Source: a bacterium (GTDB taxonomy: Bacteria > Hydrothermota > UBA3073 > JACQXS01 > JAUWAR01). From it: 6,998 nucleotides of DNA. The notes under the pieces are model-generated. The model ran no database searches, was not told the DNA's origin, and saw only the letters and a program-made list of their open reading frames with translations. The DNA lies in the NCBI GenBank assembly GCA_030601965.1, contig JAUWAR010000067.1:1-6998 (forward strand), given 5' to 3'. The position numbers were made by a program, and so were the translations under genes. Of the stretch, positions 1 through 5,871 are shown in pieces (position 1 is the first letter of the stretch; the number at the start of each line of letters is the position of its first letter).

Positions 1-28
1 CCTTCGGCTCAGAATGACAGTTCTGTCA
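1..28. repeat. Partial dispersed-repeat end abutting plsX
   Basis: The first 19 bases contain CTTCGGCTCAGAATGACA, which resembles the end of a short repeat I recall from many bacterial genomes, especially metagenomic ones. It finishes in an inverted repeat, TGACAG-TT-CTGTCA (15-28), only two bases before the plsX ATG. It occupies the place where a ribosome binding site would be expected, and no Shine-Dalgarno motif is visible there. The left part is cut off by the window edge, so the full element cannot be judged. Confidence 0.45.
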
Positions 29-30
29 AA

Positions 31-1029
31 ATGCGTATTGCTATTGATGCGATGGGCGGAGATAATGCCCCTTATTCAGTGATTGATGCCTGTGTTGAAC
101 TTTCAAAACAGGGCTTACCTGACTTTTCTATTACTCTTATAGGAGATAAAAAAGTGCTTGATGGTAAAGTGCCTTCCTGTATAGAGATTTGCCATACAGA
201 GGAAATCATAGAAATGCACGAGCACCCTATTGAGGCATTTAGAAAAAAGAAAAACTCCTCCATAGCCATAGGCACAAAACTTCAAAAAGAAAAGAAAGTA
301 GATGCACTTGTAGGTGCAGGTAATACGGGTGCTTATATTGTTTTTGCAACATTTACACTGGGAAGGCTTCAGGCGGTTAAAAGACCTGTGCTTGCAACTT
401 TTTTCCCAACAAGAAAAGAACACCCGGCACTTGTTTTAGATGTTGGAGCAAATGCCAATTCAAAACCCTTTCATCTTTATCAATTCGGCGTTATGGGAAG
501 CCTGTATGTAGAAAAAATTAAAAACAAGAGGAATCCAAGTGTAGGACTCTTATCAATGGGCGAAGAAGACATAAAAGGTAATAGTCTGACAATAGAGACC
601 TTTGGACTTTTAAAAGCATCTAAACTCAATTTTATAGGTAATATTGAGGGACATCAGATATTAGAAGGTGATTGTGATGTTATAGTATGCGATGGTTCTG
701 TGGGAAATGCAATACTTAAATTCGGAGAAAGTATTGTGGAAATAATTCAGTCTGCGATAGAACAGAGTATCAACAGCTCTATTAGAGCAAAATTAGGAGG
801 TGCTTTATTGCTTCCTTCACTCAAATCTTTTTTCTCAAATATGAGTTATGACGAGTATGGAGGCGTGCCTTTATTGGGGGTAAATGGTGTTACCATAATG
901 TGTCACGGAAGGTCAAATGCTAAAGCCATAAAAAATGCTGTCCTTACAGCCGTTAAATGCGTCAAGGAAGATGTAAATACACATATAGAACAAGAATTTT
1001 CAAAACATGGAATTGAAAATGTGGTTTAA
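31..1029 (+). CDS. plsX: Phosphate acyltransferase PlsX
   Basis: PlsX makes acyl-phosphate from acyl-ACP and inorganic phosphate; PlsY then uses the acyl-phosphate to acylate glycerol-3-phosphate. It is a soluble or peripheral-membrane enzyme of phospholipid synthesis. The 332-residue length is normal for the family. Visible family blocks in order are the N-terminal DAMGGDNAP, a PIEAFRKKKNSS block, VGAGNTGA, a VLDVGANAN segment, GLLSMGEEDIKGN, CDGSVGN, and a C-terminal DEYGGVPLLGVNG. The frame is open to the window edge, but the ATG at 31 gives the canonical MRIAIDAMGG start, so I place the start there. No clear ribosome binding site precedes it because a dispersed-repeat end lies directly upstream. 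It overlaps accD by 11 bp, so the two are very likely co-transcribed and translationally coupled. Confidence 0.96.
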   Translation: MRIAIDAMGGDNAPYSVIDACVELSKQGLPDFSITLIGDKKVLDGKVPSCIEICHTEEIIEMHEHPIEAFRKKKNSSIAIGTKLQKEKKVDALVGAGNTGAYIVFATFTLGRLQAVKRPVLATFFPTRKEHPALVLDVGANANSKPFHLYQFGVMGSLYVEKIKNKRNPSVGLLSMGEEDIKGNSLTIETFGLLKASKLNFIGNIEGHQILEGDCDVIVCDGSVGNAILKFGESIVEIIQSAIEQSINSSIRAKLGGALLLPSLKSFFSNMSYDEYGGVPLLGVNGVTIMCHGRSNAKAIKNAVLTAVKCVKEDVNTHIEQEFSKHGIENVV

Positions 1030-1855
1030 AAGAGAGCGTAAACTGAAGAGTATTGAGAAAAAAGACATCCCCGATGGTCTATGGCTTAAATGTAAACAAT
1101 GTAATGAGATTCTTTATAAGGCAGAACTCCAAAAAAACTTTGGGGTATGCGAGAATTGTGGGTATCATTTCAAGATACCTGCAAAAAGATACATAGAGAT
1201 TCTTACAGAGGCATCATCTCAAGATAACTACAAAGAAATAAACATCAATATAGAATCTACAAATCCTCTATTGTTTAATGGTTATACCGAGAAACTCTCA
1301 GCCAGTCAGAAAAAGACCCAGTTAAAAGAGGCAGTTATTACAAGCGAGGTGCGGATTGGTAAGCATAGGACTGCTCTTGGTGTAATGGATTTTTCATTTA
1401 TGGGTGGGTCTATGGGTTCTGTAGTTGGGGAAAAAGTAAAGAAACTCATCTATTATGCTTTAGATAAAAAGATGCCTCTTATAATTATATCTGCATCAGG
1501 TGGAGCCAGAATGCAAGAGGGTATTTTATCTCTTATGCAGATGGCGAAAACAGGTGCGGCACTTGCCGAACTAAGAGAAACAAAAATTCCTTATATAAGT
1601 GTTCTTACCAATCCAACGACTGCAGGTGTAATGGCATCTTACGCCTCTTTAGGTGATATAACAATAGCAGAGCCCAAGGCACTTATTGGTTTTGCAGGTC
1701 CGAGGGTAATTCAACAGACAATCAACCAGGAACTACCAGAAGGATTTCAGACTGCGGAGTTTCTTTTAGAGCATGGTCTTTTGGATGCAGTAGTCCCAAG
1801 AGACAAACTAAAACAGACTTTAATAGAAATCCTTGATTTTTTCAGGGATAAATAA
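1019..1855 (+). CDS. accD: Acetyl-CoA carboxylase carboxyltransferase subunit beta
   Basis: AccD pairs with AccA to form the carboxyltransferase that moves CO2 from carboxybiotin to acetyl-CoA, giving malonyl-CoA in the cytoplasm. The product is 278 residues from the ATG at 1019, typical for the family. An N-terminal four-cysteine zinc ribbon is complete (C25, C28, C44, C47), preceded by the usual IEKKDIPDGLWLKC segment. The crotonase-like carboxyltransferase core shows SASGGARMQEG and then PTTAGVMASYASLGD followed by IGFAGPRVIQQT. The ATG at 1007 is an alternative start adding MELK, but MWFKR matches the family N-terminus and GGA lies 7 nt before the ATG at 1019. The start lies inside the plsX end. 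The gene for the partner AccA and those for biotin carboxylase and carrier are not in the window. Confidence 0.96.
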   Translation: MWFKRERKLKSIEKKDIPDGLWLKCKQCNEILYKAELQKNFGVCENCGYHFKIPAKRYIEILTEASSQDNYKEININIESTNPLLFNGYTEKLSASQKKTQLKEAVITSEVRIGKHRTALGVMDFSFMGGSMGSVVGEKVKKLIYYALDKKMPLIIISASGGARMQEGILSLMQMAKTGAALAELRETKIPYISVLTNPTTAGVMASYASLGDITIAEPKALIGFAGPRVIQQTINQELPEGFQTAEFLLEHGLLDAVVPRDKLKQTLIEILDFFRDK

Positions 1856-1867
1856 ATAGGAGGTATT

Positions 1868-2983
1868 ATGAAAATGCAAAATGCCCCGATAAATCGGGAC
1901 AAAATGCAAAGTTTTTTATCGTTTACTGTTTACTGCTTACTGCTTACTGCTTACTGCTTACTGCTCACCGGTTGTGCTTCTACATTTATGACAAGTGGCA
2001 AGATAGCCGTGCAACAACAGGATTATGAAAAGGCAATAGCCGATTTTAAAAAGGAGATTGAGACAAATCCATCTAATGTAGATGCATACCTGTGGCTTGG
2101 AAAGGCATACGGAGCAGATAAAAGTTATATTGAAGCCGCAGATGCCTTTACAAAAGCACAAGAGATAGATTCATCGGTTATCTCCAAACTTGAAAAAGAC
2201 GCCTACTTTTCCTGGGCTATCTATAATAACGCCGGGATAGAACTGATGAACCAGGAGAAATTGGACCCGTCAAGAGCAGCATTTGAATCTGCAACAGCGT
2301 TTCTATCTGCTTGCAAACCTGAGGAATCTGCATCAACTTATACCAGTCTTGGTTTTGTATATAGTAAATTGGATAATGACGAGAAGGCAAAAGAATGTTA
2401 TGAAAAGGCAATTACACTTGACCCAAAGAATCCACAATCCTATCTCAATCTCGCAAAGTATTATATAGGCAGGTCGGAGTATACAGACGCTATTTCTACA
2501 TTGGAAAAGGCAATGGAATGGGATAGTTTAAATGCGGACATAACATATTTTCTTGGGATTTCATATTTTGAAAATAAGGAGAACGATAAGGCAAAAGAGG
2601 CTTTTAAAAGGACAATCTCCCTTGACCCAAAAAAAGAAAATGCCTATTTTAACCTGGGAGCCATACTGATAAAGCAGAAAAAGTGGAGCGAAGCCATAAA
2701 TATATTTGAGCAGTTATTAGGAATTACTCCTGATGATAAAGAATCACTTATTTTTTTAGCAGGGGCATTATCTGAGGCAAAACAATACAAAAGGGTAATA
2801 GATATATGCACACAGGTAATTGACCTTGTGGGGGGAGACAAAGTTGAGGGAGAGGGTTTTTCTGACAAAGACAAAAGGCATCTGGCAGACGCCTATATAT
2901 ACAGGTCAGGTGCTTATTCCAGGCTTGGACAGCATAAAAAGTCAAAACAGGACTATAAAAAGGTACAGGAGTTGGAAAAATAG
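1868..2983 (+). CDS. TPR-repeat lipoprotein with repeat-built signal peptide
   Basis: This encodes a 371-residue predicted lipoprotein made almost wholly of tetratricopeptide repeats. The lipobox is LLTGC, with Cys36 as the lipidated residue. About eight or nine TPR units follow from about residue 42 to 370; the clearest are residues 155-188, 190-222, 224-255 and 258-290, with the usual spacing and DP(K)N-type turns. TPR proteins are protein-interaction scaffolds; the partner and exact role cannot be told from sequence. A strong AGGAGGT sits four bases before the ATG at 1868. The gene is 12 bp after accD and 53 bp before fabD, so it is inside the fatty-acid operon. The N-terminus is odd: residues 2-11 come from a palindrome with flanking direct repeats, and the hydrophobic core is a heptamer DNA array. 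An internal ATG at 1904 would give a shorter conventional signal peptide. Confidence 0.85.
   Translation: MKMQNAPINRDKMQSFLSFTVYCLLLTAYCLLLTGCASTFMTSGKIAVQQQDYEKAIADFKKEIETNPSNVDAYLWLGKAYGADKSYIEAADAFTKAQEIDSSVISKLEKDAYFSWAIYNNAGIELMNQEKLDPSRAAFESATAFLSACKPEESASTYTSLGFVYSKLDNDEKAKECYEKAITLDPKNPQSYLNLAKYYIGRSEYTDAISTLEKAMEWDSLNADITYFLGISYFENKENDKAKEAFKRTISLDPKKENAYFNLGAILIKQKKWSEAINIFEQLLGITPDDKESLIFLAGALSEAKQYKRVIDICTQVIDLVGGDKVEGEGFSDKDKRHLADAYIYRSGAYSRLGQHKKSKQDYKKVQELEK
1871..1910. repeat. Small palindrome flanked by 10-bp direct repeats, in frame
   Basis: AAAATGCAAA occurs at 1871-1880 and again at 1901-1910, exactly 30 bp apart. Between the copies is CCCGAT-AA-ATCGGG (1885-1898), a short perfect hairpin. 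The 30-bp unit adds exactly ten codons. Deleting it leaves MKMQSFLSF joined directly to the hydrophobic core, a normal lipoprotein signal peptide. The layout looks like a small insertion with target duplication, but a slippage origin is also possible. Confidence 0.75.
1922..1970. repeat. Heptamer tandem array (TTTACTG/CTTACTG) in signal peptide
   Basis: Two TTTACTG units and four CTTACTG units run without a break from 1922 to 1963, followed by a degenerate CTCACCG (1964-1970). Because the unit is seven bases, three units code for seven residues, and the protein shows the repeat (V/A)YCLLLT twice, ending in the lipobox. The array thus forms the whole hydrophobic core. Gain or loss of one unit would shift the frame. 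Confidence 0.9.
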
Positions 2984-3036
2984 AATTTGACAAAAGGATA
3001 AAATGGAAATGTAGGTCGGGATACATATTAGGAACA

Positions 3037-3948
3037 ATGCAAAAGATTGCCTTTGTTTTCCCGGGTCAGGGGTCACAATATGTGGGAATGGGTAAGAACC
3101 TCTATGAAGAAAACTCTAAAATAAAAGACCTTTTTAATCGTGCAACGGATATTTTAGGCTATGACACTGTAAACTTTATGTTTAATGGTCCCCTTGATGT
3201 CCTGACAAAAACAGAAAATGCACAACCTGCTATTTTCTTGCACTCAATTGCCTGCTATTATAGAGTTATGGAGTTTGGGAGTTATGGAGTTCGGGAGTTA
3301 GATTCTCAACTCTTAAACTCCTCAACTCTTAAACCCTCTGTTATGGCAGGTCATTCAGTGGGTGAGTATTCTGCACTGTGTAGTGCTGGTGTCCTCTCAT
3401 TTGAGGATGCTATCAGAGTTGTAAAGACAAGAGGAGACGCTATGGCAAAGGCAAAACAAGGCACAATGGCGGCTATTATAGGACTCCCTGTATCAGAGGT
3501 TGAGGATATTGTAAAAGATTCAACAGATGCAGGTATTATCAAGATAGCAAATTACAATTCACCCATGCAAATAGTTATCTCTGGTGAGATTAGTGCTATT
3601 GAAAAGGCAAGTTCTTTAGCAAAACAGAGGAAGGCAAAAAGCGTAATTCCATTAAAGGTAAGTGGTGCATTCCATTCTCCTTTAATGGAGCCAGCCTCTT
3701 CTGAACTTGAAAAAGTCCTTGAAAATATAGCATTCAAAGAACCAGAAGTGCCTATAGTCCCTAATGTAACAGCCACTCCAACGGAATCCATACAGGAGAT
3801 AAAAGATGCTTTAGTTAAACAGATTACGCATCCTGTCAGATGGGTAGAATCAGTAAATAATATGATAAAAATGGGCGTAGATAAATTTATTGAAGTAGGT
3901 CCTGGCACAGTGCTTACAGGACTTATAAAGAGAATTGAGAATGCTTGA
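3037..3948 (+). CDS. fabD: Malonyl-CoA:ACP transacylase FabD
   Basis: FabD transfers malonate from malonyl-CoA to acyl carrier protein, supplying the extender for fatty-acid elongation in the cytoplasm. The 303-residue product shows FPGQGSQYVGMG near the N-terminus, the nucleophile elbow GHSVGEYSA with Ser107, the histidine-bearing GAFHSPLMEP segment, HPVRW, and EVGPGTVLTGL near the end. All key residues are present, so the enzyme should be active. An AGGA motif lies just before the ATG. Residues about 77-101, immediately before the nucleophile elbow, are made by an inverted array of GAGTT octamers; the stretch is about 14 residues longer than in E. coli FabD, as I recall that sequence. The stop overlaps the fabG start by 8 bp, indicating coupled translation. 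Confidence 0.96.
   Translation: MQKIAFVFPGQGSQYVGMGKNLYEENSKIKDLFNRATDILGYDTVNFMFNGPLDVLTKTENAQPAIFLHSIACYYRVMEFGSYGVRELDSQLLNSSTLKPSVMAGHSVGEYSALCSAGVLSFEDAIRVVKTRGDAMAKAKQGTMAAIIGLPVSEVEDIVKDSTDAGIIKIANYNSPMQIVISGEISAIEKASSLAKQRKAKSVIPLKVSGAFHSPLMEPASSELEKVLENIAFKEPEVPIVPNVTATPTESIQEIKDALVKQITHPVRWVESVNNMIKMGVDKFIEVGPGTVLTGLIKRIENA
3263..3336. repeat. Inverted array of GAGTT octamers inside fabD
   Basis: Five consecutive octamers beginning GAGTT (3263-3302) make a 16-bp higher-order repeat, GAGTTATGGAGTTYGG, present about 2.4 times. They are followed by two copies of CTCAACTCTTAAACYC (3305-3320 and 3321-3336), which read as GAGTT octamers on the other strand. The whole is a large imperfect inverted repeat that stays in frame with fabD. 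Confidence 0.85.
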
Positions 3949-4651
3949 CAACAAGATTTCTATTGTAACAGGTGGGGCAAGGGGCATAGGCAGAGTAATT
4001 GCAGAACAACTTGCCAGCCAAAAATCAAAGGTCTTTGTATGGGACATAATAAAACTCAAAACTCAAACGACCCTTCGGGTGCCCGAACTCAAAACTCAAA
4101 TTGTAGATATTACGAACCTTAAAGAAGTAGAGGATACGATTAAATCCATAGGTGATATTGATATTTTGATAAATAATGCAGGAATAAACATAGACAAATT
4201 GCTTTTGCGTATGGAAGAGAAGGACTGGGATAAAGTGATTGATGTAAATCTAAAAGGGGTTTTTAATTGCACAAAATCCTGTGTGCCATTTATGTTAAAG
4301 AAGAGGTGGGGTAGGATTATAAACATCTCTTCTGTAATCGGGATTATAGGCAACAAGGCACAGGCGAATTATGCGGCTTCCAAGGCAGGTATAATGGGAT
4401 TTACAAAATCCATAGCCAAAGAATATGCATCAAGAAATATCACCTGTAATGCTATTGCACCGGGATATATAGAAACTGATATGACAGCAAACTTGCCCCA
4501 GGCAGTGAAGGATGCATATTTGAGTGTCATTCCACTTAAAAGAGCAGGCACACCAGAGGATGTAGCAAATTTAGTCTCATTTCTTGTTTCTGATGCTGCA
4601 AGTTATATCACGGGTCAGGTAATAAATATTGATGGTGGGATGGTAATGTAA
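3941..4651 (+). CDS. fabG: 3-oxoacyl-ACP reductase FabG (SDR family)
   Basis: FabG is the NADPH-dependent reductase that converts 3-ketoacyl-ACP to 3-hydroxyacyl-ACP in each elongation cycle. From the ATG at 3941 it has 236 residues, near the family norm, and begins MLDNKISIVTGG as FabG proteins do; a TTG at 3935 in the same frame is less likely. The Rossmann motif TGGARGIG (10-17), NNAG (78-81) and the catalytic tetrad Asn103, Ser131, Tyr144, Lys148 are all visible, as are PGYIETDMT and the C-terminal TGQVINIDGG. The fabD context favours a fatty-acid role over another SDR function. Residues about 38-53, between the second and third beta strands, are coded by a hairpin with flanking direct repeats (LKTQ twice). 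Total length is not raised, so this sequence seems to have replaced native residues. No strong terminator follows, only an AT-rich tract. Confidence 0.94.
   Translation: MLDNKISIVTGGARGIGRVIAEQLASQKSKVFVWDIIKLKTQTTLRVPELKTQIVDITNLKEVEDTIKSIGDIDILINNAGINIDKLLLRMEEKDWDKVIDVNLKGVFNCTKSCVPFMLKKRWGRIINISSVIGIIGNKAQANYAASKAGIMGFTKSIAKEYASRNITCNAIAPGYIETDMTANLPQAVKDAYLSVIPLKRAGTPEDVANLVSFLVSDAASYITGQVINIDGGMVM
4053..4100. repeat. Hairpin flanked by 15-bp direct repeats inside fabG
   Basis: AACTCAAAACTCAAA occurs at 4053-4067 and at 4086-4100, 33 bp apart, which keeps the reading frame. The 18 bases between them can fold as ACCC-TTC-GGGT (4070-4080) or CGGG-TG-CCCG (4076-4085). The layout parallels the lipoprotein insert, and AACTC is the complement of the GAGTT motif found in fabD. 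Confidence 0.8.
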
Positions 4652-4733
4652 TAAAGTTTATTTTTTAAAAGTTGACAAATAAAAGAGATTATAGACACAT
4701 TTTCAAAATGACAACAAGACCATAACTCGTGCG

Positions 4734-4763
4734 TTGACTTTAATGAAGTAGGGTTAGGATAAT
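4734..4763 (+). promoter_or_regulatory. Candidate sigma70-type promoter for tRNA-fMet
   Basis: TTGACT (4734-4739) and GATAAT (4758-4763) are separated by 18 bp, each one base from consensus. The predicted transcription start falls at about 4770, directly beside the tRNA 5' end. Confidence 0.5.
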
Positions 4764-4770
4764 CAAATAT

Positions 4771-4844
<74 letters not shown>

Positions 4845-4873
4845 AATTTTGTTACCTCCTTGTTAAAATCCCA

Positions 4874-4917
4874 TTTAATAAGAAATCTGCTCCATAGTTT
4901 TCAGATTCTTTATTAAA
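4874..4917 (+). terminator. Hairpin downstream of tRNA-fMet, possible terminator
   Basis: TTTAATAA-GA-AATCTG (4874-4889) and CAGATT-CT-TTATTAAA (4902-4917) form a stem of 14 Watson-Crick pairs broken by one G-U and one A-C position, with a 12-base loop. No U-tract follows, so a terminator or processing role is inferred only from its place between converging transcripts. Confidence 0.4.
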
Positions 4918-4963
4918 ATTTAACTAAATGGAGATAGAGGTAGGACTGACTTATTAGAACAAA

Positions 4964-5002
4964 CACAGGGAGATGTAAGAACCCATCCTGCATCTCCCTG
5001 TG
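4964..5002 (-). terminator. Terminator hairpin of first HU gene
   Basis: CACAGGGAGATG (4964-4975) and CATCTCCCTGTG (4991-5002) are a perfect 12-bp stem, lying ten bases past the HU stop codon on the minus strand. The transcript then reads UUUGUUCU, a moderate U-rich tail. An equivalent hairpin follows the other HU gene. Confidence 0.75.
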
Positions 5003-5011
5003 AGATTCTTC

Positions 5012-5284
5012 TTACTTCACCTTCTTCTTTAACTCTGCACCAGCTCTAAATTTTGGTACATTCTTCGCTGGAATATTGAGCGTAGCACCAGTTCGTGGAT
5101 TCCTCCCTTTTCTGGCTTTTCTCATCCTTACCTCAAAAGTGCCAAAACCTACAAGTGTAACTCTATCTTTCTTTGCAAGAGCATTGGAAATATTCTTGAT
5201 GAATGAATTAAGAGCATCACCTGCGGCTCTCTTGGAAATATCGGCATCTTTTGCAATCAAGCCAATGAGCTCTGCTTTGTTCAT
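5012..5284 (-). CDS. HU-family DNA-binding protein, copy 1
   Basis: This encodes a 90-residue HU-type nucleoid protein, the usual family length. It begins MNKAELI, carries the DRVTLVGFGTF core, and has the DNA-contacting beta-arm signature GRNPRTGATLNIPA with the conserved arm proline, followed by a basic tail (KKKVK). HU dimers bend and compact DNA with little sequence preference and assist replication and recombination. The ATG is preceded by a perfect AGGAGGTGA. The protein is identical at 64 of 90 residues to the neighbouring HU; most differences lie in the N-terminal dimerisation helices, while the arm is almost unchanged. IHF is less likely, as there is no specific IHF feature and the sequence fits HU better. 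Confidence 0.95.
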   Translation of the reverse strand: MNKAELIGLIAKDADISKRAAGDALNSFIKNISNALAKKDRVTLVGFGTFEVRMRKARKGRNPRTGATLNIPAKNVPKFRAGAELKKKVK

Positions 5285-5319
5285 ATTATTTCACCTCCTT
5301 TCTCCCGAGTCTTGGTCTA

Positions 5320-5347
5320 ATTTTGAGCCAGTAGCCTAATTTGTCAA
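5320..5347 (-). promoter_or_regulatory. Promoter of HU copy 1
   Basis: On the minus strand TTGACA (5342-5347) and CAAAAT (5320-5325) are 16 bp apart. The -35 is perfect and the -10 matches at four positions. The start would be near 5313, giving a leader of about 28 nt that contains the strong ribosome binding site. Upstream lies an A/T-rich block shared with the other HU promoter, resembling an UP element. Confidence 0.7.
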
Positions 5348-5398
5348 GTATTTTTTTACAAAAAGTTAGTATTAAAGGGATTGGGTTATTAGAGGGAA

Positions 5399-5432
5399 CA
5401 CAGGGAGATGTAAGAATCTACATCCCCCTGTG
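5399..5432 (-). terminator. Terminator hairpin of second HU gene
   Basis: The arms 5399-5412 and 5419-5432 form a 14-bp stem with a 6-base loop. The single non-Watson-Crick position is a G-U pair in minus-strand RNA but an A-C clash in plus-strand RNA, which supports action on the HU transcript. The tail (UUCCCUCU) is only partly U-rich. Confidence 0.65.
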
Positions 5433-5441
5433 TGTTTTCTC

Positions 5442-5714
5442 TTACTTTACCTTATTCTTTAACGCTGCACCGGCTCTAAATCTGGGCACTCTCTTTGCAG
5501 GAATGTTCAGGGTCGCACCTGTCCTTGGATTCCTTCCCTTTCTTGCCGCTCTTTTCCTTACATCAAAACTTCCAAACCCTACAAGTGTTACTCTATCTCC
5601 TCTTCTTAATGCATCTGTAACACCAGCTGTGAACTCATTAAGTGCAATACCAGCAGCTCTCTGGGAAATTTTTGCTTTTTTTGCCATTCTGGTAATAAGG
5701 TCTGCCTTATTCAT
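5442..5714 (-). CDS. HU-family DNA-binding protein, copy 2
   Basis: This is a 90-residue HU paralogue of the adjacent gene, beginning MNKADLI, with DRVTLVGFGSF and the same GRNPRTGATLNIPA arm. A perfect AGGAGGTGA lies six bases before the ATG. It has more arginine than copy 1 at several surface positions (for example RR at 37-38 and RVPRF after the arm). Since the dimer-forming region differs between copies, the pair could make homodimers and heterodimers, as the two E. coli HU subunits do; this is inference. It is transcribed from its own near-consensus promoter and ends in its own hairpin, so the two genes appear to be separate transcription units. It is divergent from the M23 peptidase gene. 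Confidence 0.95.
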   Translation of the reverse strand: MNKADLITRMAKKAKISQRAAGIALNEFTAGVTDALRRGDRVTLVGFGSFDVRKRAARKGRNPRTGATLNIPAKRVPRFRAGAALKNKVK

Positions 5715-5749
5715 ATTGTTTCACCTCCTTTCCTATAGTCCTTTACTTT

Positions 5750-5778
5750 ATTTTAAAGCCAATAACTTGATTTGTCAA
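5750..5778 (-). promoter_or_regulatory. Promoter of HU copy 2, with overlapping inverted repeat
   Basis: On the minus strand TTGACA (5773-5778) and TAAAAT (5750-5755) are 17 bp apart, a near-consensus sigma70 promoter stronger than that of copy 1. An inverted repeat ACTTGA-TTTG-TCAAGT (5765-5780) covers the -35; copy 1 keeps only the right half. Confidence 0.8.
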
Positions 5779-5831
5779 GTATTTTTTTGAAAAAAGTTAG
5801 TATTAAGGGGCTTTTTCAGGTTACAATTTTC

Positions 5832-5862
5832 TCTTGACATGCTCTCTTGTCAAGAATAAAAT
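5832..5862 (+). promoter_or_regulatory. Promoter of M23 peptidase with operator-like inverted repeat
   Basis: TTGACA (5834-5839) and TAAAAT (5857-5862) are 17 bp apart, one base from full consensus. A perfect inverted repeat TCTTGACA-N8-TGTCAAGA (5832-5839 and 5848-5855) covers the -35 and spacer, a position suited to repressor binding. The predicted transcription start is about 5869, only a few bases before the GTG at 5872. Confidence 0.7.
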
Positions 5863-5871
5863 TATATCCCT

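Larger units (their letters stand above)
4951..5810. repeat. Tandem duplication of a complete HU unit (about 430 bp each)
   Basis: Unit one is about 4951-5379 and unit two about 5386-5810. Each contains, in the same order, a TTATTAGA-type flank, a CACAGGGAGATG hairpin, the HU gene, a perfect ribosome binding site, a promoter, and an upstream AT-rich block ending near AGTTAGTATTAA. The copies have diverged but remain alignable along their length. Confidence 0.8.

Noticed and set aside
1922..1970. CRISPR-like or IS-terminal repeat
   Set aside because: The units are seven bases, contiguous, with no spacers and no transposase gene nearby; a simple tandem array explains it.
2987..3015. Internal promoter before fabD from TTGACA at 2987
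   Set aside because: No -10 element of useful quality is found at 16-18 bp spacing.
4644..4671. Terminator directly after fabG
   Set aside because: AATAAAGTTTATT is an inverted repeat with almost no loop and no GC pairs, followed by a short T run; too weak to call.
4672..4700. Second promoter from the TTGACA at 4672
   Set aside because: No acceptable -10 lies at 15-19 bp spacing; the nearest TATAGA is only 12 bp away, so the TTGACT/GATAAT pair nearer the tRNA is preferred.
5076..5790. Two long plus-strand frames opposite the HU genes that resemble each other
   Set aside because: They are antisense shadows of the duplicated HU genes; their similarity follows from the duplication, and the minus-strand HU frames have family motifs, promoters and ribosome binding sites.
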